A stretch of 64,000 nt of DNA, from positions 1,549,204 through 1,613,203 of the forward strand of contig OZ026614.1 of assembly GCA_964020975.1 (NCBI GenBank). The letters run 5' to 3'. Under the pieces are notes generated by a model that saw only the letters and a list, made by a program, of their open reading frames with translations, did no database searches and was not told where the DNA came from. The first letter of the stretch is position 1. Every line of letters begins with the position of its first letter. This stretch comes from Hermodice carunculata. Its lineage: Eukaryota; Annelida; Polychaeta; Eunicida; Amphinomidae. Made by a program: the position numbers and the translations under genes. Shown here piece after piece: positions 1 to 13,504 of the stretch.

Positions 1-244
1 CTCGATATATTGGCAAGTTGTAAACAATGCTTTGGTTGCCATTGCCTGCTGAGCAGACCTAGCTCGATGTTCTTTCTGTTTCACATGTGTAGAATGGAGA
101 GTATATGAAGTTTAATCTGTTGAGCAGGCAATGTTTGGAATTACTTGGCTACCTGATAAGAGGGTCATTCAGGCCAGGCCAAATTTTTTTTGTTTCACAT
201 CTCACCACCAATTTTTAAGCAAATTTGACATAAAATAACAGTGA

Positions 245-903
245 CACATCTTTTATTTTCTTTTAACCTAAACTGACTTGTCAGTTGGCTGAGGTTATTA
301 GGATGGGTGTTAATCTGTTGTCTGTTCACAATTTACAGTTTCAACTCCCAAAACCTTTAGCCAGATTCTCTCCAAACTTGCTATTGATCTACCTGAAGTT
401 GGTCTGTACCAAGTTTGTACAAATGGTCATATTGTATTGAATTTAGATTTTTCATTAACTTTTTGTCCATTATTGGAAAAAATCTTGGAATATTCTCTGA
501 AATGGAGCCAATTGCTTCAAAATTGGATAGGGAAACTTTTAGGCAGTCTAGACCTTAATTTGTTCAATAGGTGGCCATGAATGTTATTTCGCCAGTTTTA
601 CATGTACCTCAGCTGACTTGTGAGTCAGCTGAGGTTATAGGATGGTCCATTGTTTAACCATCCATCCAGATTTCACATTTTTAACTTCTCCAAAGCCATT
701 TGCCTGATTCACTGTAACTTGGTGGGCATTTGCCTTTGCTGTGTTTTACTGTGTACATCAGTTTAATGATGATTCACATTTTCAACTTCTCCAAAACGGT
801 GAGCCAGGTCCACTTCAAAATTGGTGGGGATGTACCTTGTGTGGGTCTCTATAAAGTTTTTCAAATGGTCATGCTCCAATGGTTTTTGGATACTAAATGA
901 ATA
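245..903 (-). repeat. H1 repeat, minus-strand, two partial units
   Basis: Contains the H1 end hairpin twice (about 271-296 degenerate; 608-633 CTCAGCTGACT loop AGTCAGCTGAG), followed by the module 'accaagtttgttcaaatggtcatgctcc'-like text (seen here as TCAAATGGTCATGCTCCAA). It is interrupted by the palindromic element and resumes at 2592. Confidence 0.7.
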
Positions 904-2589
904 GACCATGTAAGAAATGAGTTTCACCACCAGATGGCTCTGGGGTACTATACACCCTAGCCTGACAGAGTGCCCACTAGCTAAGCATGGCAGAGTATGG
1001 GAGGTGGAAGTCTTTGAGTTGAAACAGGAACTAATCAAGAGAGGAGCACCAACTAAAGGCAAAAAGTGTGATTTAGTAGAAGGTAAGTACTTGCTGATCA
1101 GTTTCATATATTATATTACAGGAATTTATCCCAAGATTATAAGTTTAGTCACTTTACTCCAATGGGTTGAGCCAGCAGTTTACATCACTGGTCATATATT
1201 GCTGTGTGTGTGTTGTCTCTTGGCCACACACAATTCTGTGACAAGTCAAATTATGAGACTGTGATTAAAAGTATAATTAATGTTCCATAAAGAGAGACTT
1301 TCATAGCCATACATACATTATTTTGAATGTGGAATAACCTGGTCAAAGTGCACATAAGCCACCAGTAGCCTGACCTGAGCCAAGCCTCTGGGGCCCAGCC
1401 AGTAGCTTGTATATTGGGTCACTCCAGGGGATTAGCAAGGTTTTAGTGCTGCTGTTGTCTAGTTCCTCTGGGGAGAGTGCTTTATGGGTGTGCTGTGTAT
1501 ACAAGACACTTGTTGGTAATGTGTTTGTCCAGAATAACAATGAGGTAAAAACACTGCATACTCAAAGGCAAAGATGAAAAACTGAACAAGAAAAGGAAAA
1601 GTAACTTTGGGATGGGACATGCGCATTGGCGGTATGTTTTGTGTGCTTTCAGTTATGGTTTTGAATCCTTGGTCGGGCCATTGAGGAAGGGGTGTTTCTT
1701 TTTTCAGACTGAGTATAGGTTCAGAATGAAAATTGTTATTTCTGTCATATGCGTCAAGTCTGAAGAAAAAGTGCAAGACTAAATATGTGTCCTGTCAACT
1801 TAACTGTATGAGGTAATGAAGGGCAGCCAAGCTGTTCAAATGTAGGGAAAAAGGTAAACTTTCAAACTGGAGGGGACATAAAGTTACTTTTCCTTTTCTT
1901 GTTTAGTTTTTCATCTTTGCCTTTGAGTATGCAGTGTTTTTACCTCATTGTTATTCTGGACAATTACACTACCAACAAGTGTCTTGTATACACAGCACAC
2001 CAATAAAGCACTCTCCCCAGAGGAGCTGGACAACAGCAGCATTAACACCTTGCTTATCCCCTGGAGCGACCCAATATAAAAGCTACTGGCTGGGCCCCAG
2101 AGGCTTGGCTCAGGTCAGGCTACTGGTGGCTTATGTGCACTTTGACCAGGTTATTCCACATTCAAAATAATGTATGTATGGCTATGAAAGTCTCTCTTTA
2201 TGGAACATTAATTATACTTTCAATCACAGTCTCATAGTTTGACTTGTCACAGAATTGTGTGTGGCCAAGAGAGGTATTTATACACACACACAGCAATATA
2301 TGACCAGTGATGTAAACTGCTGGTTCAACCCATTGGAGTAAAGTGACTAAACTTATAATCTTGGGATAAATTCCTGTAAGATAATATATGAAACTGATCA
2401 GCAAGTACTTACCTTTCTACTAAATCACACTTTTTGCCTTTAATTGGTGCTCCTCTCTTGATTAGTTCCTGTTTCTACTCAAAGACTGTCCACCTCCCAT
2501 ACTCTCTCATGCCCAGCTAGTGGGCACTCAGTCAGGCTAGGGTGTATAGTACCCCAGAGCCATCTGGTGGTGAAATTTCTTACATGGTC
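904..2589. mobile_element. Large palindromic (foldback) element, arms about 0.7 kb
   Basis: The sequence from about 904 to 1609 returns inverted at about 1880-2589 with scattered differences, round a 270-bp centre. Both outer ends read GACCATGTAAGAAAT inward, and each is next to TA, though the target duplication is uncertain. The element interrupts a minus-strand H1 repeat (the H1 text stops near 900 and resumes near 2592). No transposase was seen. The arms include a SAP-domain-like exon and a CA-rich patch. Confidence 0.75.
984..1082 (+). pseudogene. SAP-domain-like exon fragment carried in the palindrome arm
   Basis: Reads WEVEVFELKQELIKRGAPTK then GKKCDLVE, followed by a consensus donor GAAG|GTAAGT. 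This fits the SAP motif (helix ELKxxL, KRG, loop, GKKxDLVE), a DNA-binding fold. The copy in the other arm, about 2411-2510 on the minus strand, keeps the donor but has lost the frame. It could be a captured host exon or part of the element's own lost gene. No partner exon was found. Confidence 0.5.
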
Positions 2590-2591
2590 TA

Positions 2592-3140
2592 TTGTTTCGT
2601 TAATTATTGATTAAAAATCTTCTCAGAAACTGGCAGGCCAATTGCTTCAAAACTGCATAGGAACACTTTTGGCAAACCCTAGACGTTTATTTGTTCAAGA
2701 GATGGTGCTGCAGTCCCCTCCCCCACCTTTAAAGAAAAAAACAAAAAACAAATTTCTGTACACTAAAGCTATTTTCATTTTTTCCCAGAACCACCACTCA
2801 GATTGTGCTGAAACGTGGTAGAAATGTACCTTGTGGATGGGTCAAAGCTGCTAACTTAGTGGTGATAATGCAGAACTCAGATTTTTAACAAATTTTTCAA
2901 TGTGGGTAATTGTCAGTGGATCCATTTGTTCTGTAAAGTCCAAAAATATGTCCTTGTCCAAAAGTGTGTGGCCAGTTGCTTTAAAATTGCACAGGCACAC
3001 ATCTTGGGTCCCCTAGACCTCAACTTGTTTGACAGGTGGCGCTGCAATGTTTTTAGTATTTTTTAAATTAATGTTTTTTTTCCCACAATTTTGGACTTTC
3101 CAGAACTGCATGTAGGATCCATTCCATGGTAACTATTGAA
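2592..3140 (-). repeat. H1 repeat, continuation after the palindromic insert
   Basis: Carries the H1 modules CCAATTGCTTCAAAACTGCA, GGTGGCGCTGCAATG and CCACCACTCAGATTGTGCTG, strongly decayed. Together with 245-903 it forms one old H1 tract split by the palindrome. Confidence 0.6.
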
Positions 3141-4436
3141 CGTTAAGATGAAAGTACTGGGGGGAGTCGTTTGGTATTCTTAATATTGACCATGAGTGAC
3201 CTTGAACGGTCCAACTGACATATTTGTTTATATCCTTGTAATATTAACCTTTTGGTCAACTATTGATAAGCACTAATACAATACATGTATAGAGCAGTAA
3301 AGTCTGCACTTGCAGGAGCAACAGACTTTTGTCAACAGAGCACAGGGTAGTCATGGCCCCCTTGTTAGACTCTTTATCAGGCGTGCTTGGGTATTCTGCA
3401 CATGAAATATGCTCACTTGATGTGCACATGTGGTATATTTAGACTGGACATCAGGCATACCAATTAGTCTCAACATGTGAAGTGTGTGGTCATTTTGCAC
3501 ATGCAAGGTGCCAAGTGTATATTCCGGCTGTGCATAGTTGAGTTTGTGAACCACTGTGATGTGTTTGCACCATGTTACGTATCGTGAGAATTTGTTGTTG
3601 TTTGCCATGTAAATATATTGCTTTCAGTGGACAATGATTTTGATACTATGGGAAGTGCAAGTTGGTGCAAAGTTGAAATAGGTTTCAGCAGAAGTGTGCA
3701 GTGTATGCAAGTGGAGTGAAGCCAGTGGCTGGCTGGTTCTCAGTGCTGCTTGGTAGTCCAGGAGCAGGCAAGAGACCGCTAAAAGTAAAGACTGAAGAAT
3801 GGGAGGTAATTACAAAACTGTCAAAAGGAACTAATCTTGGGGAAAAAAATCTGATGTATTAAGGTAAGCTGCACTGAAAGACAGAGCATCAATCATCAGA
3901 AAGACTTAGAAAAACAGCAAGGGCACAGCTAGGGAACAACATATGGGCTGAAGATTGTTACATGTATTAAGATGCAAGTTTACAGATTTTTTCCCCCCAA
4001 GTCTGACTCTTGAAAAACTATCAGACATCATGAATGACACATTCCAGCATTAAAGAAATTTTCTGGATAAATAAGACTCTTCATGGACAGCAGAGTAACA
4101 TCTCTATGTAAATATAGGGTGAAGTTATAGGGGTACTATGCCCCATTGTATGTTGGGGAGGGCAAATATAATTTAACCGTGGTGCAGTCATTGCTATGAC
4201 ACCTTGTTGAAAGCTGTGCGTTGTCGTACATGTCTTTGTTTCTGATGAGCTACAACAGCTGAATATCTCTGTCATTGTCAGTTAGAACATGTCCACGACC
4301 ATTATCAGTGTTTTTATACAGTTCAAGACCTAAACCAAAGTTACATGCATTGACACAGCTAGTAAATGTGCAGAACGATTTATTTACAGTACAGTGAGTA
4401 CATGCATATGTATTTTCTAATTACCAGTTCTTGTGT
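3141..4436. other. Gene-free stretch
   Basis: No exon with splice sites, hairpin-ended repeat or RNA gene was recognised. Short open frames here have no family resemblance. Confidence 0.5.
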
Positions 4437-4495
4437 TTATATAATATATATATGAATGTATATATATATGTGTGTGTGTATATATATGTATATAC

Positions 4496-4569
<74 letters not shown>

Positions 4570-4576
4570 ATATATG
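4437..4576. repeat. (TA)n/(TG)n microsatellite
   Basis: Almost pure TA with short TG and CATA interruptions over about 140 bp. Confidence 0.95.
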
Positions 4577-7318
4577 GAAGTATACTTGTTATGCAAATGA
4601 TGTGGTAGTAGAACAGTGGTTCAAATGAAGATACAAACAAGGCTAGGAGTGAGTGGCAGCATTTGTGTAGATTATGCCTGCTCAGGACACAAACCCTGAG
4701 GTGATCAGAATGTTTGCACAATTTACTATTCCTAAGATGCTTGTCCCCCTTCAACTCACTGCTCTACAACGTCGGGAAAGTTTGAATTACATTCAGATGT
4801 CATGCAATTTACCACTGATTTACTGCAATGAGCAAAAGCAATCTCAAAAATTCCCCGTTTGTTCTGTGCCAGAAATACCAGGATACTATGTGTGCTTCAT
4901 GGGCCTGATGTCTTTGGGATGTGTTAGAATTTGCGTACAAAGCAGACTCTGTTTTCTTTCATCTGAAGTCAAGTGGTTGTTTTGACATTACCCAAAATTT
5001 CTGACACACTTGTGACACTTTATTACCAACTTGAATTTTCCAAAAGATGTACATCTGTGGAGCTGCCTCACAAGTCTAGCTGTAGCCAAACTCAGTGCAG
5101 TGGATGGTTTACAAGCAGTTTCAAAAGTGGAAGTCAGACTTGTGCGTTTTAGCATGTGGGACAAACAAGCTACATGGTGACATATGGACTGGGCAAAAGG
5201 TCTGCAATGTCCCCCAAACCTGGGTCATTGGCCATGAGAAGGACAAACAATGTGATTAATGCCATGGTAGGCGGACAGGATCTTGTGTGTGTTGGTCGTT
5301 CACTTAAAGCAGACAGGTGCCATAGTCAGACAGACCTCAACAACTTAGGTGTAGGTTTGATTTTTTGTGCTCACCCTCACCCTGTATCAACTGTAAGAAG
5401 CCACAGACTATTTGCCCTTACCTTTACTGACAGCTCCGGGGTGTCTTGCATATATGTTGACATCACAAGGTCACAAAGGGCAAAAAAAAAAAAAAAAAAA
5501 GAAGTTGAAATGTTGAACTGAGCTTCAAGCTTATTATGGTATGCAGAGTTATGAAGTTGTTGAAGTAATGTAATAAACCCTCTTTGTGGCACTCTGTTGA
5601 AATTAAAAAGTGTTCACCCCTATGTAAAAATCCCGCAGCAGGTAAGGGCAAAACATACACTGTGGTTCTGTAGTCTAGATGCTTGCTGACGAAGAAGTTT
5701 CACTCTGGTATTTTGTTTCTGTCTGTGATAGATTAATGCAATGTACAGCTGCCGAGTTGTTGGCTAGACTGGGGTCGAAACAGTCACCTAGACGAGCAGT
5801 ATTATACACGTAATCTTGTTGATGTTTGACCACACAAAATGGTCATGTGTAGAGGTCACAGGTCAACTGAAACCAAATAAAACCTAGTTGCAGTTATTTC
5901 ATGTCTTTATTGGTTTTCATTGTAACATATGAATGGTTTGCCTGTGTACCAGACCAGTCTCTTTGTCTCTGATGCTCTACTTGAGTGCATCAGGGAATAA
6001 CATTGGAGTTTGGGTCTGTTTAGCAGGCAAACTTCTACTTGAGCACCAGCTTGTTTGTCGCAGTCGCATGTGATCAGTCAATGGATAGTTGAGCATGTGA
6101 CAACCATTTGCAGAGCAGCCCTCCATATTTTATAATTTACTTCTTGCCCTTCCAATCAAGAGGCAAAACTATGGTAACCCTTCTGATCAACCATCTATTT
6201 AACAGCCACTCTTAACCAATCACGCATGGAGGCAGTGTAATATTAGAGCACTTTCAGTAGATCCATCAGATCCTGTATACATGTAAATGCAAACAAAACT
6301 CTCTTTATGACTGTGTATCAGACTGCAGTGTGTCTGTCACTTGTCTCCAGGCTCAAAGAATGTTTGCAATACACAATTATGGTGTATGACACCAGTGTAG
6401 CCTGAACATTAAAGCATCAGACATGTCTATGTATGAAGGTCCCTTCTCCAGGATGTAATTGTACAAAGAGATCCCACAGTGCCGCATCTGTGTGGTTCCC
6501 AATCTAAAAAATTACGCAACGGAACCTCTTTATGCTGCATATTGTGTCAAGTCATTGTCCTTGTTTAAACCACTATGAGTTCAAGACAGATGGAACACAA
6601 AGGCAAACACACACCAGCTTTCCAGACACTTGTCATGTACTGAAACCTTATGAAATCTATCTGCAATGATTATTTTGGCAAAAGCAACATTTTCATATAA
6701 CCAATATGTATGTGTATTTTCCTTATGAAAGACTTCAAACATACAACAGTCCAGATGCCTTATTACCTCTACCACAAGATGGCGGGAAAATATATGAAGT
6801 TTGAGTTGCAATTTAAAAATTTAATTTGTTACCATTTTGTAACTGCAGCACATGAAGTACTTATGTTGTATCATCAATTTATTAATTTCATTAGGGAAAG
6901 ATTTTAATACGGTGATTGCATGCTATATGGGGGAATATGACTACAGAGATACCTGCTGTATGTGACCACTGCCGTGAGAGACCATCTGTTGTTTGTTGCT
7001 ACATTTCTAGGGTCACACGTCAATTTGTAAATTTACCTGTGCTGAAAGACCACCTGTTGTCTGTGGCCATTTTTTTCTTAGCAGAAGGGGTGGTCACATA
7101 CATCAGGTACTGCTGTATTATAGGAAGCAACTGTCATATGGTCATGCTCCAGTTAGAATTGTTCTAGGTGGTAAAAGCAGGGAGATGGAACCATGTTGTA
7201 ATGTCAGACTTATCTTCAGAATTACAGTAGCTTTGCTTACAATGTCATTCTCAGTATGGCGGTCACAATTCTCTAACATGCCACATTAATTTAAAACAAG
7301 TGCACAGTGATCCAAAGG
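4577..7318. other. Gene-free stretch
   Basis: Unique-looking AT-rich sequence with a poly(A) run at 5482-5500. Open frames are short and lack splice-supported or family-like content. Nothing else was recognised. Confidence 0.5.
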
Positions 7319-7353
7319 ATCTATGTCCCCCGCCACAATAGACAGAAACAATA

Positions 7354-9120
7354 GGGCTGTGTGAACAGCCCGTGCCTCAGCTGATCGTGACATTTATCAC
7401 ACTTGCAGCTCTATGAACTTGGGAAAGGATCAAGGGCATCATGTTCTGAGTAAGTCTGACCTTTATAGAAGAACACTTACATGTTCAACATCAACGTTCA
7501 AGTAGTTCTCAAGTTATAATGAAGAGTAAAATTCATGTATGTTGTACTGTGACCCCACAAACGAGGTCAAGGTCATTCATGTACTGTCTCAGCATGACCT
7601 TCATGCAGAATAATTAACATGTGTAGCTAACTCAAAACAGATCTCAAGTTATCAAGTAAACAGTAAATTTCGTGTCAGTTGTCCTGTGAGTTAGCATTAG
7701 AATGCCCATTGACTTACATAGTAATCAATAGGAAAGCTGCATTGAATGATAAGTACCCGAATTGAAAATCCTTAAAAATCAGGAATCCAAAGCAGTGCCA
7801 CATAGTAAGCAACTGTTTGACCCTTCCGCAACAACATATCCATCACATTTCAGCTTAATCTGAGGGACGGTTCTGAGAACAAGTGAAAAATAGCAAAACC
7901 ATACAAAAAATGCATAAAAAAATTGCAGCGCTACCTGGTGAACAAATTGGGAACTAGGTGTCCACGGGAGTGTCTATGTACGATATCAAAGCAATTGGGT
8001 GACCGGTTTCAGAGGAGAATAATTTGGAAGGTTTGCCCCCCAAAAGAACAAAAAATCATAAAAAATCGAAAAATCAACAGAGCATGACCATTTGAACAAA
8101 CTTGGTACAAATCAACCCAAGGCACATCCCCACCAAGTTTGAAGTAAATCTGGTCAATATTATTAAAGTTATGACCATTACAAGAAATTCCCATGTTAAA
8201 CTTTCCTATTAAAACTTTTGTAGAGATTTTTGAAAAAAAAATCATGAAAAAATCCAAAATTCATTGGAACGTGACCATTGGAACAAACCTGATAGACACC
8301 CACCCAAGGTACATTGCCATCAAGTTTGAAGTAAATCTGGATGACGGTTTTGGAGAAGAACTTGAAAATGTAAATTAGCATTAGAATGCCCATTGACTTA
8401 CATGGTAATCAATAGCAAAGGTGCATTTACTGCAACGGAGCTGAATTGAAAAAATCATTATAAATCAGGAATCCGCAGCATTCCCACATAGTGAACAACT
8501 TTGTTTGGCCCTTCCATAAGGAACATATACACCACGTGTAAGCTTAATCTGAGTGACGGTTCTGGAGAAGAAGTCGAAAATAGCTATAACACACAAAAAT
8601 CCATAAAAAACTAGAAAAAAACTGCAGCGCCACCTGGTGAACAATTTAACAACAAGGAGTCACTAGGTGTCTTCCTGTGTGATATCAAAGCAATTGTGTA
8701 AGCAGTTTCGGAGAAGAGGATTTTTTAAGATTTGTCCACCCCCCCCCCCAAAAAAAAATTCCTTAAAAATCCAAAAATCACTGGAGCATGAACACTTGAA
8801 CAAAACTGGTAGAAACACACTCAAGGTACATTGCCATCAAGTTTGAAGTTGATCTGGATAATGGTTTTGGAGAAGAAGTCGAAAATGTGTATTAGCATTA
8901 GAATGCTCATTGACTTCCATAGTAATCAATGGGAAAGCTGCATTGACCGATAAGTACCAGAATTGAAAAAATCAATAAAAATCAGGAATCTGCAGCATTC
9001 CCACATAGTGAACAACTCTGTTTGACCCTTCTACAAGGAACATATCCACCATGTTTCAGCTTAATCTGAGTGACGGTTCTGGAGAAGAAGTTGAAAATAG
9101 TTATAATACACAAAAATGGA
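7354..9120 (+). repeat. H1 repeat, long plus-strand copy with 5' hairpin
   Basis: Begins with the hairpin GGGCTG tgtgaa CAGCCC (7354-7371), then a TGACCT/AGGTCA segment, then alternating modules ending in GGAGAAGAAGTCGAAAATG. The copy is flanked by the GTCCCC-type ends of another family (7322-7336 and 9304-9334). It lacks the AGCTCAGC 3' hairpin seen in copies at 21.5 and 37.9 kb. Confidence 0.75.
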
Positions 9121-9303
9121 TATGTTCTTGGGCTCTGTGACCTTGAAAATATGTCAAGGTCAAAAACAATACACAGTGCACATGCCCATGGTATGATGCA
9201 TCTCTGGTATAAATTTCATTATTCTATATCTTAGGGTTCTAAAGATATGCTCCTGGACGGATGCACGGACGGACGGCAGGCCCCCTATCCTCACTAACTC
9301 TAT

Positions 9304-9334
9304 GTCCCCCTATGCCACCTTCGGTGGCGGGGAC
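9304..9334. repeat. Hairpin end GTCCCC..GCCACC-TTCG-GGTGGC..GGGGAC
   Basis: Strong stem-loop closing a repeat unit, preceded by ACGGACGGACGGC. A half copy (ATGTCCCCCGCCAC) lies at 7323-7336, suggesting an element with this end surrounding or joined to the H1 copy between them. Confidence 0.6.
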
Positions 9335-9624
9335 AAAAAGAAACACTCTCTGCTATTGCCAAACTTGACTTGACTTGTACACCATACCATGGGCCACAGG
9401 TGCTGAATGTACAAATAAAATGGCCAGCTTTTCTTTGTTGTGGTCAGAAACCACTTCAAAGGACCCAAATTTTTCCAACACATGCTTCAACACAAGACTA
9501 AGCATTCAAAATTAAATGCACTTTCTTTCCTGTCAAAGGCTTTTTTATAATCAAAGGAAGCAGGATTTACATCTGTTCCTGTGTTTGATAATCAAGTATG
9601 GCTACCCTCAAAATATGACCGTAA

Positions 9625-9720
9625 GATCAATAGTAAGGGTGTCTTTGTGATCAATAGTAAGGGTGTCTCTGTGATCAGTAGTCAGGGTGTCTTTGTGATC
9701 AATAGTAAGGGTGTCTTTGT
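9625..9720. repeat. 24-bp minisatellite, four units
   Basis: Four head-to-tail units of GATCAATAGTAAGGGTGTCT+TTGT with few differences. The period is a multiple of three, so an open frame reads INSKGVFV repeats, but nothing supports real coding. Confidence 0.9.
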
Positions 9721-10166
9721 GATGGTGATGTCATCTGACTTATACATGCCGCCAGCTCAGCTTATCACTTTCTCTTGTGATGGGACTTTCGAGTGTGATG
9801 TAGTGGGCTTGGTACATGAATTGTGCCAGTTTTCCTTTTCAAATCAGGTGGCCAAAGATGGAGGTATGTGTGTCTGGGTGGTGTTTATTAAAGGTATTGC
9901 AAGAAATAGCCAAGGATGCAAAGTGTATGGTTAAAAGTCCAAAAATTCATATGTGAAACAGTTGTTACATTCTCTTCTTGCAAGAGACCCCTCACATTAG
10001 GCTCCTGAAGACAATGTTCCAACAGCAAAATAGCTAAACTAGCAATAAAAAAATGTTGATTTTATCAAGCGTACACTTTAAAGGGGGGGGGGTCCCAATA
10101 AATTTTAACTTTTGTGCACTTTGTTGAAAATGTCTACAATTATGGACAACCCTTACTTCATTTTTT

Positions 10167-12115
10167 AGCTCTACTGACCAGAGGTCGCAGAGCTCATGCT
10201 ACCCCTCATGTCTGTCCAATTGTAAACTTTTCCTGGTTAGCTCGATACCGTCCACAGCTTTCAATTTTGCCCAATGTATGTTTTGTGACCACAGAACGGC
10301 CAGGTCTAGAATCAGCAACCTTTGGCACCAACCACCTAGCCAAAAATGGGAAATGCACGTACCAACGGTACCTAATCACCATTCCTACAAAAAAGAAAGG
10401 TTCAACTGAGGCAGGTATGCATGAATGCCATAATCAACAGGGCCCAGTTCATTGCATTTATTCCAGTACAAGTACTGTGGTCAGAGTTGTCCCAGATTGG
10501 GGACTGTACATATGCAAGTCCACCAGCATCAAGGCAGCACAGAAAATTTATATGTTTTTGTGACCATGGAACAGACGGGTCTGAAACCAGTAACCTTCAG
10601 CACCAACTACCTAGCCGTAAATGGGAAACGCACATACCAACTGTTAAAAGTAAATCTAGGCCCCTTTGGATATTGGTGGCGCCACCTACAATATGATGTA
10701 ATATAGGGGTCAAAATGTGAAAATCTTGTAAACACCATCTTTAGTTTTTGGTGGATCTTCACCAAATTTGGTGGGATTGTTGGGGAGGTGAAACTCAAAG
10801 TTGCTAATGATACTAGTGGCACCAGCTATAATTTGACGGAAATTATGAGCCAAAATGTGTTTTAAGATGTAAGATTTCATATTTGGAAAAGTAATTGGAT
10901 TTGGCTTGCCAGATTTACCAAAGCGAGTATGTTATGTAATATCAGTGACCTTGACCTATTTTTTGAGGTCACCATGCCTGTCAAGTTGAAAAGGTGATTT
11001 TGTTATGGCACGTGTAGCTTGGATATCAATGGCAAAGAGAATTGAGCCTCCAGATCAAAATTGTGCTTGATTACATAATATATAAAATTATACTTGGTGA
11101 CCTACTTTTTGGGTCACTGTGACCCACTGATTATGGAGTTTGGCACTTGTCCAAGTTTATTACTTTTCGTCAATAACAAGAAAAGTTATTACCCGATTGA
11201 ACAAACAGACAATATATGGAAAGCTGGATGTAGGGCACATATTTTGAACTTTAACAATTTTTTAATCTGAGTTGAAGGTCAAGGTAAAATGACCAGTTTG
11301 TATATAGGGCTCATCTTGTGAATGCTCTGCACCCCACAATTTTTTGGATAGACCCATGTATATATAAATTGTATACAAATCTTTGTCGACATCAATGTTA
11401 GTGGCACCACCTACTGTCTTAGTAGGGTCAAAATGTGAAAATCTGGTGACCGCAATACCATCCACAGTTTTCAAGTTAGCCTAATAGAACTGTCAGGATT
11501 TTACAGGGTCTATAAAAATCTAAGTCCATTTCAGTATTGGGTGGCGCCACCTACAATATTATGTAATATAGGGGTCAAAATATGAAAATCTTGTGAACCC
11601 TCTAGCATCTAATTTTTGGCAGATCTTCACCAAATTTGGTGGGATGGTGGGGGAAGTCAAAGTCTAAGTTGCTATTGATACTAGTGGCGCCACCTATAAT
11701 TTCACAGCAATTATGAGCCAAAATGTGTTTTAAGATATAAAGTAACATATCTTGAAAAGTATAACTGGATTAGACTTGCCAAATTTATAGGATATACAGA
11801 CAATGTCCAAAACTAAAATTTGATATAATATCAGTGACCTTGACATATTTTTGTGAGGCCAGCAGGCCTGTTAAGTTGAAAGAGATGATTTTGTAATGGC
11901 AAGGTGTAACTTGGACATCAGTGGCAATGTCAGCACAGCACCAGGCACATGGACCTCTTGTATAACATGTGGTTGACCCTTGATCTTCTGCCCCAAGGTC
12001 ACTAAGGATTTAAAGTTAAGGAATCCCTCATTGTTGTCTTGGCACATGCAACAATATCCATCACAGGAATGGTACAAATAAGCTACGGTATCACTATGCA
12101 GTGGAGTAGGTAGTA
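10167..12115 (+). repeat. H4 repeat: hairpin-ended element with tandem GGTCA-rich modules
   Basis: Starts with the stem AGCTCTACTGACC / GGTCGCAGAGCT (10167-10194). The modules include GGTGGCGCCACCTACAATAT and GGGGTCAAAATGTGAAAATC, repeated near 10680, 11415 and 11550, plus TGACCTTGACCTA (10951). A related tract lies at 50100-50820. An 85-bp segment is duplicated at 10288-10372 and 10562-10650. Confidence 0.65.
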
Positions 12116-13500
12116 CTGAGAGGGTGAATATTTAAGAGGATTTCTGCACACACCAGCACCACGGCCAACTGGCTTCATAGACGTCGGGATCACCATTAAA
12201 ATGACTGTGATATTGGATCACAATGACTGTCAGTACACATAGTAAATTCCTGCTCATTGATGTCAAGATTTTGAATTAATTGATAAAAATCAGGACTCCC
12301 CAGTATCACCCACTACTGAACTTGGATCATTTATTACGCATCCAGTTTCATTAAAAAAAAAGCCACATCCCTTGACTGAAATATTTCAATTTCAAAATAA
12401 TTTGATCTTATTCATCATATCCTGGACAATGTGTGCATGGTTTGATTTTATGCAGTAAAATTCAATAAAGATGTCCATGATCATTGATCAACAATCAATT
12501 CCAAGCAGCCACTTAGACAAGATGTTTTAAATGTGTAATTTTAGAGATCAAATATAATTTTTCTGATATGATATTTTCTTTGTCATATTTGGAAAAAATG
12601 TTGTTTTGTTTAGACAAGAGACATGTTTTTGTCCACTTGTCATGACTTTTCTTATTTGATTCAAACTCATTACATCTATACAAGATTCTGCAACACTCTT
12701 TAGTGTTGTGTTTATACCCAAGACTTTATGCCATGAAAAGGTCATTGTCATCACGGATTGGTCGATATAAATTGCATGACATCATGTTACCAACCGAAGT
12801 TACTGGTATGAAAGGAAAACCTGTGCACACATATACACTGTACTCACACCCACAAAGACACACTGAAAACACCATAGAATCAAATGTGTATGTAGAAATG
12901 AGATGCACTTAATTCTTTCACATTCAGGCATTTTTTTACTGACATAAATCATGTGATCTTTTTGCTCTGGTTTGTCCAAGCATAATGACCAAAATAATAG
13001 AACTAATTTACTTGTGCTAAAGATGCACTATGGACCCAAGTTCACATTGCCAGAGTTGATCAGGAGTAATTCACTTTGTCTGTGGCCAGCATTGGCTTCT
13101 AACCTAAGATTTTTAAGGCAAACCCCAGGTTGATGAGTATTGGCTGATGCAGTCCTTTATGTTTGCATATGTTAATTGATCAGATAAGATGAATTAACAC
13201 CATGGATAGCTGCTAAGTACTTTGCACATATGTAAAAAGGGAAAGCACATTCTCTGGACATGTCATCGTTTGGTAGGCCCCCTGGGACTATATCTTGTGT
13301 GTTACCAGGGTTTACATAAGATTAGCACATCATAAAGGGGACACTTAAGTGGATGCAGTTCTTGGTCTTGGTTTAAAGCAGGCCATTTTCTGCATGATAT
13401 ATTGTAGTCAGTTACACTAAATGGCGGCATTTGCAAGTTTCTAATGTCAAAAATCAGGGCTCCACAGTAATGCAGCTTTATGTAAAATTTTGTAAGACTC
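12116..13500. other. Gene-free stretch
   Basis: No exon, RNA gene or named repeat recognised. Confidence 0.45.
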
Positions 13501-13504
13501 TTCC

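Noticed and set aside
4431-4754. IYIYIY open frames on both strands
   Set aside because: TA microsatellite.
9581-9934. 117-codon open frame with INSKGVFV repeats
   Set aside because: Openness comes from the 24-bp minisatellite; no splice signals or family match.
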